A stretch of DNA of 64,000 bases from Clostridium peptidivorans (GTDB lineage Bacteria; Bacillota; Clostridia; Clostridiales; Clostridiaceae): contig NZ_OAOD01000010.1 of the NCBI RefSeq assembly GCF_900205925.1, positions 1 to 64,000 of the forward strand, read 5' to 3'. The position numbers and the translations under genes are program-made. Below the pieces are notes generated by a model. It saw nothing but the letters and a program-made list of their open reading frames with translations. It did not search any database and was not told the DNA's origin. Below, piece by piece: positions 30,119 to 38,613 of the stretch (positions are counted from its first letter, which is position 1; each line of letters starts with the position of its first letter).

Positions 30119-31660
30119 ATGAAAAATGTGCTTGGTAGAGAACTACCAGATTATATAGAAGGTTACGGTGAAATAAAGCCATTTGAAGGTGCTTTTGAAA
30201 ATTGTGGAGTAGCAGAAAAAAGATCAATTAAAGTTAAAAGCGTAACTCCAGGAGAAGATAAAGTATTAGCGAGCATTGAAGAAGCTTTAGACAAAGTAGA
30301 AATAAAAGATGGTATGACAATTTCCTTCCACCATCACTTAAGAAATGGTGACTTTGTTTTAAATATGGTAATGCATGCAATAGCTAAAAGAGGAATTAAA
30401 GATATAACTATTGCTGCAAGTTCTATATTCCCAATACATGAGCCACTTGTAGAATATATGAAAAGTGGAGTTGTAACAGGAATATATGCAAACTATATGT
30501 CAGGTCCAGTAGCACAGGCTATATCAAAGGGATATTTAAAGAAACCAGCTGTTATGATGACTCATGGTGGAAGACCAAGAGCTATGGAAAGTGGAGACTT
30601 ACATGTTGATGTAGCATTTATTGCATCTCCAACTGCTGATACATATGGTAACTTAAATGGAGTACAAGGACCATCTGCGTGTGGTACTTTAGGATATGCG
30701 GTGACAGATGCAGAATATGCTGATAAAGTAGTAGCTATTACTGATAATTTAGTTCCATATCCAGCATGCCCTATAGATATTACTCAAATATATGTAGATT
30801 ATGTTGTAAAGATTGATTCTATAGGAAATCCAGCAGGAATAGTTTCTGGAACTACAAAGATAACTAAAGACCCTGTAGGATTAAAAATAGCAAAAATGGC
30901 AACTGAAGTTATAGAAGCGTCTGGATTAATCAAAGATGGCTTATCATTCCAAACAGGTGCAGGTGGTACATCTCTTGCAGTTGCAGCGGAATTAAAAGAA
31001 ATAATGAAATCAAAGGGTGTAGTAGGAAGCTTTGCAGCAGGTGGAGTTACTGGATACATTGTGGAAATGTTTGAAGAAGGATTATTCAAAAACATTTTTG
31101 ACGTACAGTGTTTTGATTTAAAAGCTATAGAATCTTACACTAAAAACCCAGGACATATGGCAATGTCAGCTTCCATGTATGGTAACCCACACAATAAGGG
31201 TGCAGTTGCAAATAACTTAGATGTTATGATACTTGGTGCTACAGAAATAGATACTAACTTTAACGTTAACGTAACAACTGGATCAGATGGAGTAATCATG
31301 GGTGGTTCCGGTGGACACAGTGATACTGCTGCAGGTTCAAAACTTGCTATAATAGTTACAAACCTTGTAAAAGCAAGATTACCAATTATTAAAGATAAGG
31401 TTACAACAGTTACAACTCCAGGTGAAAGTATAGACGTTTTAGTAACAGAGAGAGGAATAGCTGTTAATCCAAGAAGACAGGATTTAATAGAAAAATTAAA
31501 AGAAACTAATCTCCCTGTAATGACTATAGAAGAATTAAAAGAAGTAGCTGAAAAGATGACAGGAAAACCAGAAGCAATAAAAACAACTGATGAAATTGTA
31601 GCTATAGTTGAATACAGAAATGGTACTGTAATTGATGTAGTTAAAAAACCTTTAGAATAA
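30119..31660 (+). CDS. citF: Citramalate (citrate) lyase alpha subunit, CoA-transferase type
   Basis: The 513-residue alpha subunit exchanges acetyl on the carrier for the substrate acid (acyl-ACP transferase). CitF features include the N-terminal NVLGRELPDYI, GAGGTSLAVA and GGVTGYIVEM glycine-rich stretches, and SGGHSDTAAG. A strong terminator follows, closing the citDEF group. Confidence 0.95.
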   Translation: MKNVLGRELPDYIEGYGEIKPFEGAFENCGVAEKRSIKVKSVTPGEDKVLASIEEALDKVEIKDGMTISFHHHLRNGDFVLNMVMHAIAKRGIKDITIAASSIFPIHEPLVEYMKSGVVTGIYANYMSGPVAQAISKGYLKKPAVMMTHGGRPRAMESGDLHVDVAFIASPTADTYGNLNGVQGPSACGTLGYAVTDAEYADKVVAITDNLVPYPACPIDITQIYVDYVVKIDSIGNPAGIVSGTTKITKDPVGLKIAKMATEVIEASGLIKDGLSFQTGAGGTSLAVAAELKEIMKSKGVVGSFAAGGVTGYIVEMFEEGLFKNIFDVQCFDLKAIESYTKNPGHMAMSASMYGNPHNKGAVANNLDVMILGATEIDTNFNVNVTTGSDGVIMGGSGGHSDTAAGSKLAIIVTNLVKARLPIIKDKVTTVTTPGESIDVLVTERGIAVNPRRQDLIEKLKETNLPVMTIEELKEVAEKMTGKPEAIKTTDEIVAIVEYRNGTVIDVVKKPLE

Positions 31661-31669
31661 CATAAAAAT

Positions 31670-31697
31670 AGGACTGCATTTAGCAGTCCTTATTTTT
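31670..31697 (+). terminator. Terminator after citF
   Basis: Perfect 8-bp stem AGGACTGC (31670-31677) with GCAGTCCT (31683-31690), 5-nt loop, then TATTTTTTAT. Confidence 0.9.
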
Positions 31698-31764
31698 TAT
31701 TTAAATTTAATAGGGTATAATAATATATAGTTAAATAAAAAAACTATAATAGGAGTAGATTTGA

Positions 31765-32811
31765 ATGATGTATGGCGTAAACTTACATAATATAAATTTA
31801 AAAAACGAAGAAGAAAGAAAAAGAGTACATAATTTTTTAGAAAGCTTTGGACTTAAATTGGATGATGATGTGGATTATACCTTAGTTATGGAAATTGAAG
31901 GAGAAATAAAAGCTACTTGTTCTAAGGCAAAAAACATTTTTAAATGTTTTGCAGTTTCAGATGATTTAAGGGGTGAAAATGTTACATCTACACTTATTAC
32001 ATCATTGATAGATAAATCTTTTGAAGAAGGGATATATCATAACTTTATATTTACAAAGCCAGATAAAAAGGAAGTATTTAAATCCCTTAGCTTTAAAGTA
32101 TTATATGAAGCACAGGATGCAGTGTTTTTAGAATATGGAATATATGATATAAATAAATCTTTAAACAAGATTAAAGAAAAATATAATATAAATGATTCTA
32201 TTGAAAAGGGAGCATTGGTAATGAACTGTAACCCTTTTACTTTAGGGCATAGATATTTGATTGAAGAAGCATCAAAGGTATGTAAGGAAGTAATTGTGTT
32301 TATAGTTGAAGAAGATAAATCCTTATTTCCATTTGAATTTAGATATAATTTAGTTAAAGAAGGCACAAAGGATTTAGAAAATGTAAAAGTTATCCCAGGA
32401 GGAGAATATATAATATCCTCAGCTACATTCCCTACATATTTTATAAGACAGGAAGATGCAAGACTCAGAGCTCACTCTGAAATTGATGCAGGTATATTCG
32501 GAAAATATTTTGGAGAAAAGTTTAATATCAAAAAAAGATTTGTAGGAGAAGAGCCATATTGTAATGTAACTCGTGCTTATAACGAAACCTTGAAAGATAT
32601 ACTTCCAAGATACGGAATAGAACTTCATGAAATAAAGAGGAAGGAACAAGGAGGAAGTTTTATAAGTGCTTCTAGAGTAAGGGAACTTATAAGAAATGAT
32701 AAATTTGAGGAAATAAAGGATTTAATACCACAGGTAACCTTAGAATTTTTAAACTCTGAAAAGGGAAAGGAGATAAGGGAGAAGATAAAAAACACCAATT
32801 CTCCACATTAA
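31765..32811 (+). CDS. citC: [Citrate/citramalate lyase] acetate:SH-ACP ligase CitC
   Basis: A 348-residue lyase ligase that acetylates the prosthetic group with acetate and ATP to activate the lyase. The C-terminal half is a nucleotidyltransferase with the (T/H)xGH motif in NPFTLGHRYLI and the ISASRVREL motif; the N-terminal part resembles a GNAT fold. A TATAAT at 31716 may be its own promoter, with poor -35. It begins the citC-citX-citG group, overlapping or nearly touching genes. Confidence 0.93.
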   Translation: MMYGVNLHNINLKNEEERKRVHNFLESFGLKLDDDVDYTLVMEIEGEIKATCSKAKNIFKCFAVSDDLRGENVTSTLITSLIDKSFEEGIYHNFIFTKPDKKEVFKSLSFKVLYEAQDAVFLEYGIYDINKSLNKIKEKYNINDSIEKGALVMNCNPFTLGHRYLIEEASKVCKEVIVFIVEEDKSLFPFEFRYNLVKEGTKDLENVKVIPGGEYIISSATFPTYFIRQEDARLRAHSEIDAGIFGKYFGEKFNIKKRFVGEEPYCNVTRAYNETLKDILPRYGIELHEIKRKEQGGSFISASRVRELIRNDKFEEIKDLIPQVTLEFLNSEKGKEIREKIKNTNSPH

Positions 32812-32812
32812 A

Positions 32813-33340
32813 ATGAAAGATTATAATGCTATAGATATTTTGAATGCAAGAGAAGCAAGAGTTTATTTAATAGAAGAGCTTATAGAAAAGTATTCACTAC
32901 CAATTATATGCTTAAGAATAAATTATCCAGGAGAGATTAAGAATAATGATCTTACCTCTAATATATCAAAAGTATTAAGAGAAGAAGTTTTAAATATTTT
33001 TAGAGATGATATCCTATATGAGAATTTTAAGTTCACGGCTGAAGGACCATTACTAATACTAGTGATAAATGATGATGCTTTTATGGTAAAGAAAAAAACT
33101 ATAGAACTTGAAGAAAATCATTTGCTTGGAAGACTTGGAGATATAGATGTATATGATGAAAAGGGAAATGGAATAAGCAGAAAAGACTTAGGATATTCAT
33201 CAAGAAAATGTTTTATATGCAGTGATATGGCACAAAATTGTGTAAGAGCTCAAAAACATTCAATAGAGGAAGTAATAAAATTTATAGAGGAAAGATATAT
33301 AAAATATCTAAATAAGGAAGCGGAGAAAACACATGAATAA
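32813..33340 (+). CDS. citX: Apo-citrate/citramalate lyase holo-ACP transferase CitX
   Basis: A 175-residue CitX-family protein with the typical pattern REARVYLIEELI near the start, LGRLGDIDVYD, and the end motif SSRKCFICSDMAQNCVRAQKHS. It transfers the phosphoribosyl-dephospho-CoA group to Ser14 of CitD. It starts two bases after citC stops and overlaps citG by 8 bp. Confidence 0.93.
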   Translation: MKDYNAIDILNAREARVYLIEELIEKYSLPIICLRINYPGEIKNNDLTSNISKVLREEVLNIFRDDILYENFKFTAEGPLLILVINDDAFMVKKKTIELEENHLLGRLGDIDVYDEKGNGISRKDLGYSSRKCFICSDMAQNCVRAQKHSIEEVIKFIEERYIKYLNKEAEKTHE

Positions 33341-34247
33341 GGATTTTAACATTCATGAAGCTGCATTTGATATAAGCAGTTTTGCAATACAATCAATGCT
33401 TTATGAAGTAGCTTGTGCTCCTTCGCCAGGACTTGTATCTGTAATATCAATGGGTGCTCATAAGGACATGGATCATTACACATTTATAGATAGCACTTGT
33501 GCCTTAATAAAATATTTGACTTTATGTGTAGAAGAGGGTTTTTCTTCTAAAGCCTCAAGAGAACTATTAAAATACATTCGCCCTATAGGAATAGAGGGAG
33601 AAAAGCAGATGTTTGAAAAGACATCTGGAGTAAATACGCATAAAGGTATGCTATTTTTAATGGGAATAGCGTGTGTTGCTACAGGAAAGGCAATTTATGA
33701 TAAAAGGCAATTTAAAGATATTCCTCAGATAATTAAAGATATGTGCGAAGGATTAGTTGAAAAGGAACTTTATCCATTAAAAGAGGAAATAAAAAAATAT
33801 GGATCTCTAGAGGAGCTTTCTAAAAAAAGAAGACTTTCCTATGGAGAAAAGCTTTATCTTATGTATAACACAGAAGGTATAAGAGGAGAAGTAGAAAGAG
33901 GACTTCCAATAATATTTGAATTTGCATTAAATTTTTACAAAGAAAATAGTTGTTTAACTCAAAATGATAGATTGGTAAATACTCTTTTAGGAATAATGCA
34001 GTATTCAGAAGACTCTAATGTACTACATAGACATTCTAAGGGCATACTTTCAGAAGTACAGGAAAAGGCACGATACATAGTAAGTGTTGGTGGCATGAAC
34101 ACTGCAGAAGGAAGACAGGCAATAAAAGATTTAGACATAGATTTTAGCAATAGAAGGATAAGTCCAGGTGGAAGTGCAGACTTGCTGGCAGTCACTGTGT
34201 TTTTTTCACTAGTAAAAGAATACTTTAGTACTATGAACTTAGAGTAA
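33333..34247 (+). CDS. citG: Triphosphoribosyl-dephospho-CoA synthase CitG
   Basis: CitG of 304 residues makes the lyase prosthetic group precursor from ATP and dephospho-CoA. Family motifs seen are CAPSPGLVS near the N-terminus, TSGVNTHKGMLF, and the C-terminal RRISPGGSADLLAVT. It is separate from CitX here, unlike fused CitXG versions. Confidence 0.94.
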   Translation: MNKDFNIHEAAFDISSFAIQSMLYEVACAPSPGLVSVISMGAHKDMDHYTFIDSTCALIKYLTLCVEEGFSSKASRELLKYIRPIGIEGEKQMFEKTSGVNTHKGMLFLMGIACVATGKAIYDKRQFKDIPQIIKDMCEGLVEKELYPLKEEIKKYGSLEELSKKRRLSYGEKLYLMYNTEGIRGEVERGLPIIFEFALNFYKENSCLTQNDRLVNTLLGIMQYSEDSNVLHRHSKGILSEVQEKARYIVSVGGMNTAEGRQAIKDLDIDFSNRRISPGGSADLLAVTVFFSLVKEYFSTMNLE

Positions 34248-34276
34248 AATATTATAAATTATAGATAAATAGATAG

Positions 34277-34343
34277 TCCCTAATCACTAGTCGCTAAATA
34301 CTGTTAAACAGTTAAATATAGCGATTAGTGATTAGGGATTTTT
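34277..34343 (+). terminator. Long terminator of citCXG
   Basis: A 19-bp stem with one G-U pair (34277-34295 with 34320-34338) encloses a 24-nt loop that can itself fold (ACTG/CAGT), followed by TTTTTACT. Confidence 0.9.
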
Positions 34344-34431
34344 ACTTTACCATTTAAATAATATTAGTTTTGGTTTAAAATTAATATATCTGTTTTTGTA
34401 TAAAGTGAATTTTGTGTTAGGAGTGTTAAGA

Positions 34432-35139
34432 ATGTGGAATAAGCTATCCTTAAAAAATAAGGTAATATTTTTTTGTGTGCTTTCTATTGTAAGCGCAATC
34501 TTTATATTCAATGGAGAAATAAAAAATAAGATATACATAAGTAATAATAACATAAAAAAGGCTGAAGTAACTGATAATAAAGCTATTTTGAAAAGTAATA
34601 AAGAGGAAAGTGGAATTATTAAAGAAGTTCAGGAAGAAAAAAATAAGGAAAATAAAGAGTTAGAAGAAACTTATAATAAGGCTTATAAAGCTTTTTTTGA
34701 TAATAAATATGCTGAAGCAATTAATTTGGCGAATGAAGTTATCAAAAAAGATAATAAACATTATAAGTCTTATAACATAAAGGGAATTGCATTAGCTTAT
34801 AATGGGAGCTTTGAGGAAGGAATGAAAAACATAGATAAGGCACTAGAGATAAGTCCTAACTACGGATATGCTCGTTTTAATAAAGCATTAGCCTATGAAT
34901 TATATGGTAAATATGAAGAAGCGTTAAAGTGGTATGATAAAGATTTAGAAGTTGAAAATTATATATGGAGCTATTATGGGAAGGCAAGTATTTATGGAAG
35001 AAAAGGTGACGTGGAAAACACCGTAAAATATCTTAAAATAGCAATTGAAATGGACAAAGTAGTGAAAGAAGAAGCAAGAACAGAAAGGGACTTTGATAAT
35101 GTTAGACAAAGCAAGGAATTCCAAGAATTGATAAAGTAG
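34432..35139 (+). CDS. Membrane-anchored TPR protein
   Basis: About 235 residues from the ATG at 34432, which follows TAGGAGTG; an upstream TTG lacks such a site. One N-terminal hydrophobic segment (about residues 11-28) anchors the protein; a charged linker and at least three tetratricopeptide-like repeats follow (for example NIKGIALAYNGSFEEGMKNI and ARFNKALAYELYGKYEEALK). TPRs are protein-binding scaffolds. Substrate or partner is unknown; it stands alone between the cit genes and a sigma factor. Confidence 0.8.
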   Translation: MWNKLSLKNKVIFFCVLSIVSAIFIFNGEIKNKIYISNNNIKKAEVTDNKAILKSNKEESGIIKEVQEEKNKENKELEETYNKAYKAFFDNKYAEAINLANEVIKKDNKHYKSYNIKGIALAYNGSFEEGMKNIDKALEISPNYGYARFNKALAYELYGKYEEALKWYDKDLEVENYIWSYYGKASIYGRKGDVENTVKYLKIAIEMDKVVKEEARTERDFDNVRQSKEFQELIK

Positions 35140-35262
35140 AAAGTGATTTAAAAAATTATTATATAAATTAATATAAAGATTAGTATTACAAAATATAACT
35201 TAATAAAAATACCTTCGTATAAATATATGAAAACATGTTTTTGGAAAGGAAGTAATAAGAAA

Positions 35263-35820
35263 GTGGATGAGGATTTAAGACTTGTAAAAGAAGTATTAAA
35301 GGGAAATTTAGATAGTTTTAATATAATAGTAAATAAATATGAAGTACCTATATTAAGGTTTATATATAATATTATAAAAAACACGCAAACTGCGGAAGAT
35401 ATAACTCAAGATGTATTTATAACGGTATATAATAAGCTTTATCTTTACAAAAGTGAGTATAAGTTTTCTAACTGGATATTTCAAATAGCAAGAAATAAGT
35501 GTATAGATTATGTTAGAAAAAATAAGAAGACCGTAGAAGCTAACATAGATGAAATGAGAGAATTAGCATCTAAAGAAGAAACTCCACAGGAACTTTTAGA
35601 ATTTAAAGAAATGAAGGAGCAAGTGGAGAAGTTTTTATATTCCCTAGAAGAGACAGATAGACAAATAATATTATTAAGATATTCAGGAGAAAATACTACG
35701 TTTAATGATATAGCGCAAATTATGAAAATCAGTGAATCCTCAGTAAAAAGAAGATATTATAATGCAAGAGAAAAGTTCAAGAAAAATATTTCTGTTCAGG
35801 AAAAGAGGTGTAGAGGATGA
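35263..35820 (+). CDS. ECF-type RNA polymerase sigma factor
   Basis: About 185 residues with region 2 (RFIYNIIKNTQTAEDITQDVFI) and region 4 (FNDIAQIMKISESSVKRRYYNAREK). No region 1 or 3 is present, so it is an ECF (group 4) sigma. The GTG at 35263 is preferred because AAAGGAAG lies 10 nt before it; an ATG at 35227 would add 12 residues. Its TGA overlaps the ATG of the anti-sigma gene. Confidence 0.92.
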   Translation: MDEDLRLVKEVLKGNLDSFNIIVNKYEVPILRFIYNIIKNTQTAEDITQDVFITVYNKLYLYKSEYKFSNWIFQIARNKCIDYVRKNKKTVEANIDEMRELASKEETPQELLEFKEMKEQVEKFLYSLEETDRQIILLRYSGENTTFNDIAQIMKISESSVKRRYYNAREKFKKNISVQEKRCRG

Positions 35821-36830
35821 ATTGTAGCACATTTTTAAAAAAATTAGATGACTATATAGAAGGCAGCTTAAGTATGGATATGGAAATTGCTATGGAGAAG
35901 CATTTAGAAGATTGTTCAAGTTGCAAAGCTTATTATGAAGAAGAAATTAAGATAGAAAAAGCCTTTAAAAGTGTAATTCAAAATGAGGATATAGTGTTTA
36001 AAAGTTCTAGATCCTCTATAATGGATGGCATAGATAAAAGTATGTATGAAGACAGGATAGGTAAAAGGATGATTTTATATTTTAAAAGGTATAAAGTTAT
36101 ATATAGCACTTGTGCAGCATTATTAATAGGATTTATTTCATTAGCTCCTTATATATCAAATAAAATAAATGGATCTACAGGAGAAAAGTTAGCTCAAGAT
36201 AAAGCACCTAACAATGCCATGTTAAGGAAAGCTGAAACTGGCAATTTTATGATAAAAAATCCAGAGCAAGGAAGTGAAGCAAAAGTAAATACAGCACTAA
36301 TAAGTCCTACAGTTTTCTTAGAAAAAAAATATGCTTTTCAAAAAAGTAGTTTAGAAAGTAAGTCATTGCCAAACGAAAATTGGAGAGATTCACCAGATAA
36401 AAAGTTCAGTGCTCAAATAGAAGGACAAAATTTAGAAGGAACCGAAGAGGGAGTACACCCTATAATATTTAGAGAAAATACTATGGAGAAAGCATATAAG
36501 CTTTCTTTCAAGGATGCATCTATTCAGTATTCTCCAAAGAAATTACAGTGGTTGGATGAGAGAAATTTACTGGTTACCATAGGATATGGATTTGGAACAA
36601 TAACTAAAGGAGGGGATTTATTCATTGTTAGTATAGATACGGGCAACACATACACAGTGTATAAAACTGAAGACGATAAAAAAGAAGTAACTGATGTGGA
36701 AAAAGTATCAAATAATGATGGGAGTATAAATCTTAAACTAAAATTAAATGTATATGAAGATGAAAATTATATAAAATCTCACATGGAAGAAAAGTTAATA
36801 AAAAATTTTAAAGTAGTATATGATAAATAG
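35817..36830 (+). CDS. Zinc-finger anti-sigma factor, membrane bound
   Basis: A 337-residue protein. The N-terminal zinc-anti-sigma domain has the HxxxCxxC motif (KHLEDCSSCKAYYEE, near residues 29-40), one membrane span (about residues 97-113), and an external part of about 220 residues of unknown fold. It is coupled to the sigma gene by a 4-bp overlap, so it should bind and hold that sigma factor until a surface signal arrives. The signal is unknown. Confidence 0.9.
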   Translation: MNCSTFLKKLDDYIEGSLSMDMEIAMEKHLEDCSSCKAYYEEEIKIEKAFKSVIQNEDIVFKSSRSSIMDGIDKSMYEDRIGKRMILYFKRYKVIYSTCAALLIGFISLAPYISNKINGSTGEKLAQDKAPNNAMLRKAETGNFMIKNPEQGSEAKVNTALISPTVFLEKKYAFQKSSLESKSLPNENWRDSPDKKFSAQIEGQNLEGTEEGVHPIIFRENTMEKAYKLSFKDASIQYSPKKLQWLDERNLLVTIGYGFGTITKGGDLFIVSIDTGNTYTVYKTEDDKKEVTDVEKVSNNDGSINLKLKLNVYEDENYIKSHMEEKLIKNFKVVYDK

Positions 36831-36839
36831 CTAAAAAGG

Positions 36840-36866
36840 GAGCCTAAAATTTAGGTTCTTTTTTTT
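36840..36866 (+). terminator. Terminator of the sigma/anti-sigma operon
   Basis: GAGCCTAA (36840-36847) pairs with TTAGGTTC (36851-36858), followed by eight T. Confidence 0.88.
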
Positions 36867-37062
36867 AGTTATAATATATATAATTTAGTTGTGAGTTTAA
36901 TAATAAGGAGAAACTTCCAATATTTAAATCAAGTAATACAAATGGATAAGAAAAATAGCTTTTCTTTATAAACAAAAAAATATAAAAATTGGTGAAAATA
37001 AAAGTGATAAATTAAAGGAAAATGAAATAAAATATTGAACCAAATAACAACAATAATAATAA

Positions 37063-37230
37063 AATAGTAAAGAAAGCTTCATTAAAGGAGGAGAATTTTC
37101 ACAAGGTCAATTAAATAAAAATGTAGATATTAATAAATTAAAAAGCTATGCTTCTATATTAACTAACAGATTTAAGGATTCTATGTATAATAACTCCGTT
37201 ATAAAAGAAATACTAAATATGAAGAAATAA
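37063..37230 (+). pseudogene. Possible gene remnant upstream of trx
   Basis: A 55-codon open frame between stops has coding-like composition (end: SYASILTNRF...IKEILNMKK) but no usable start. Another frame just before it reads an Asn-rich stretch, as in a lipoprotein or signal region, so a frameshifted remnant is possible. I do not recognise the family. The rest of the about 500-bp spacer (36831-37330) holds a terminator at the left and the trx promoter at the right. Confidence 0.25.
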
Positions 37231-37262
37231 AATTTACAATTGATAATAGTTATTAAATAGTA

Positions 37263-37291
37263 TTGACTTTGCTAAAAAAGTGGTATAAAAT
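37263..37291 (+). promoter_or_regulatory. Promoter of the trx operon
   Basis: TTGACT (37263-37268), 17 nt, TAAAAT (37286-37291). Start expected near 37298, directly at the palindrome that follows. Confidence 0.7.
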
Positions 37292-37298
37292 TATAGTA

Positions 37299-37315
37299 AT
37301 ACCCTTTGGGGGTAT
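37299..37315 (+). promoter_or_regulatory. CsoR/CstR-like inverted repeat at the trx start site
   Basis: ATACCC (37299-37304), 5 nt, GGGTAT (37310-37315) form a perfect inverted repeat at about +1 to +17. This G/C-tract palindrome resembles operators of the CsoR/CstR family, which sense copper(I) or persulfides. It is just before the ribosome binding site, so it could also form an RNA hairpin. Regulator not in this window. Confidence 0.5.
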
Positions 37316-37330
37316 GTGGGAGGCGTAAAA

Positions 37331-37648
37331 ATGGTAAAGGAAATAAGAGACAAGAACTTTCAAGATGAAGTTTTAAAATCAAATGATATAACTGTAGTGG
37401 ATTTTTGGGCACCTTGGTGTGGACCTTGTAAAATGCTCGGACCGATAATAGATGAAATATCTCAAGAGTTAAAAAGTAAGGCTAAATTTGTAAAAATAAA
37501 TGTAGATGAGAATCCAATAGTTTCCGATCAATATAGGATAGCAAGTATACCAACAGTACTTGTATTTAAAGGTGGAAAAATAGTTGAAAATTTAGTTGGA
37601 TTTAGACCAAAGCAAGCAATAAAAATGGCTATTGAAAGAAATTTTTAA
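37331..37648 (+). CDS. trxA: Thioredoxin
   Basis: A 105-residue thioredoxin with the active site WCGPC (Cys30, Cys33) and the cis-Pro loop SIPTVLVF. ATG at 37331 is preceded by GGGAGG; the in-frame GTG at 37316 would include the ribosome binding site. It is followed 28 bp later by a reductase gene, so the two probably form a dedicated pair. Confidence 0.95.
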   Translation: MVKEIRDKNFQDEVLKSNDITVVDFWAPWCGPCKMLGPIIDEISQELKSKAKFVKINVDENPIVSDQYRIASIPTVLVFKGGKIVENLVGFRPKQAIKMAIERNF

Positions 37649-37676
37649 TACTATATGATAAAAAGAGGTGTAATAA

Positions 37677-38540
37677 ATGACTAAACGATATGATATAGCT
37701 ATAATAGGAAGTGGACCAGCGGGACTTTCTTCAGCTATAAATGCTAAAATAAGAAATAAAGAGTTTATTATATTTGGAACTGAAAATTTAAGTAATAAAC
37801 TAATAAAAGCACCTAAGGTGAATAATTATTTAGGGTTTTATGATATAACTGGAAAAGATCTTAAGGAAAACTTTAAAGATCATTTAGAATCAATGAATAT
37901 ACAAATAACAACTGAAAAGATTACAGCAGTTTATGGAATGGGAGATTATTTTGCGATAATGGCTAATGATAAGACTTATGAAGCTACTACAGTGATTATC
38001 GCAACAGGAATGGAATTTACAAAGCCGTTAAAGGGTGAAGAAGAGTTACTTGGAAGAGGAGTAGGATACTGTGCTACATGTGATGCTCCTTTATATAAGG
38101 GAAAGGTTGTAACTATTATAGGATATAATAGGGAAGCAGAAGAAGAAGCCAATTTTGTAAGTGAGTTAGCTTCCAAAGTAAACTATATACCTATGTACAA
38201 CGCAGAATATGAATTAAAGAATAGCATTGAATTAATAAAAGATAAGCCTGTTGAAATACAGGGAGAAGCTAAGGTAGAAAAGCTTATTTTAAAGGATTCT
38301 GAAATAGAAACAGATGGGTTATTTGTGTTAAAGGATAGTGTATCTCCAGCACAGTTGGTGCCAGGTCTCGAAATGGAGAATGGACATATAAAAGTTGATA
38401 GAGAAATGAAGACAAATATACCTGGATGTTTTGCAGCAGGAGATTGTGTAGGAAAGCCTTATCAATATCTAAAATCTGCTGGGGAAGGCCAAGTAGCAGC
38501 ATTAAATGCTGTTTCATATATTGATTCATTAAAAAAGTAA
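37677..38540 (+). CDS. Thioredoxin reductase-like flavoprotein without NADPH motif
   Basis: A 287-residue flavoprotein with an FAD site (IIGSGPAGLSSA, residues 9-20), redox CATC (Cys132, Cys135) and the second FAD motif AAGDCVGKPYQYLKSAGEG. In usual NADPH-dependent reductases GGGDSA and HRR residues bind NADPH; here GYNREA (149-154) stands at that place and no HRR is seen. It is also shorter than the usual 305-320 residues. Best fit is the ferredoxin-linked flavin thioredoxin reductase described in Clostridium; electron donor is inference. Confidence 0.85.
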   Translation: MTKRYDIAIIGSGPAGLSSAINAKIRNKEFIIFGTENLSNKLIKAPKVNNYLGFYDITGKDLKENFKDHLESMNIQITTEKITAVYGMGDYFAIMANDKTYEATTVIIATGMEFTKPLKGEEELLGRGVGYCATCDAPLYKGKVVTIIGYNREAEEEANFVSELASKVNYIPMYNAEYELKNSIELIKDKPVEIQGEAKVEKLILKDSEIETDGLFVLKDSVSPAQLVPGLEMENGHIKVDREMKTNIPGCFAAGDCVGKPYQYLKSAGEGQVAALNAVSYIDSLKK

Positions 38541-38560
38541 GCTTATAGTGAAATATTTAA

Positions 38561-38586
38561 AGCCTATGAGGAATTCCTCATAGGCT
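38561..38586 (+). terminator. Palindromic terminator between convergent genes
   Basis: A 26-bp perfect palindrome lies between the reductase (+) and the hydrolase gene (-). T-rich but not uniform flanks on both sides suggest it can terminate both transcripts. Confidence 0.75.
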
Positions 38587-38613
38587 AAGTTTATTTAAAT
38601 TAGTATGATAAAT

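Noticed and set aside
28894..34247. A citrate fermentation operon
   Set aside because: No citrate carrier, citrate sensor pair or oxaloacetate decarboxylase alpha lies next to it; mesaconase and methylaspartate genes precede it, favouring citramalate.
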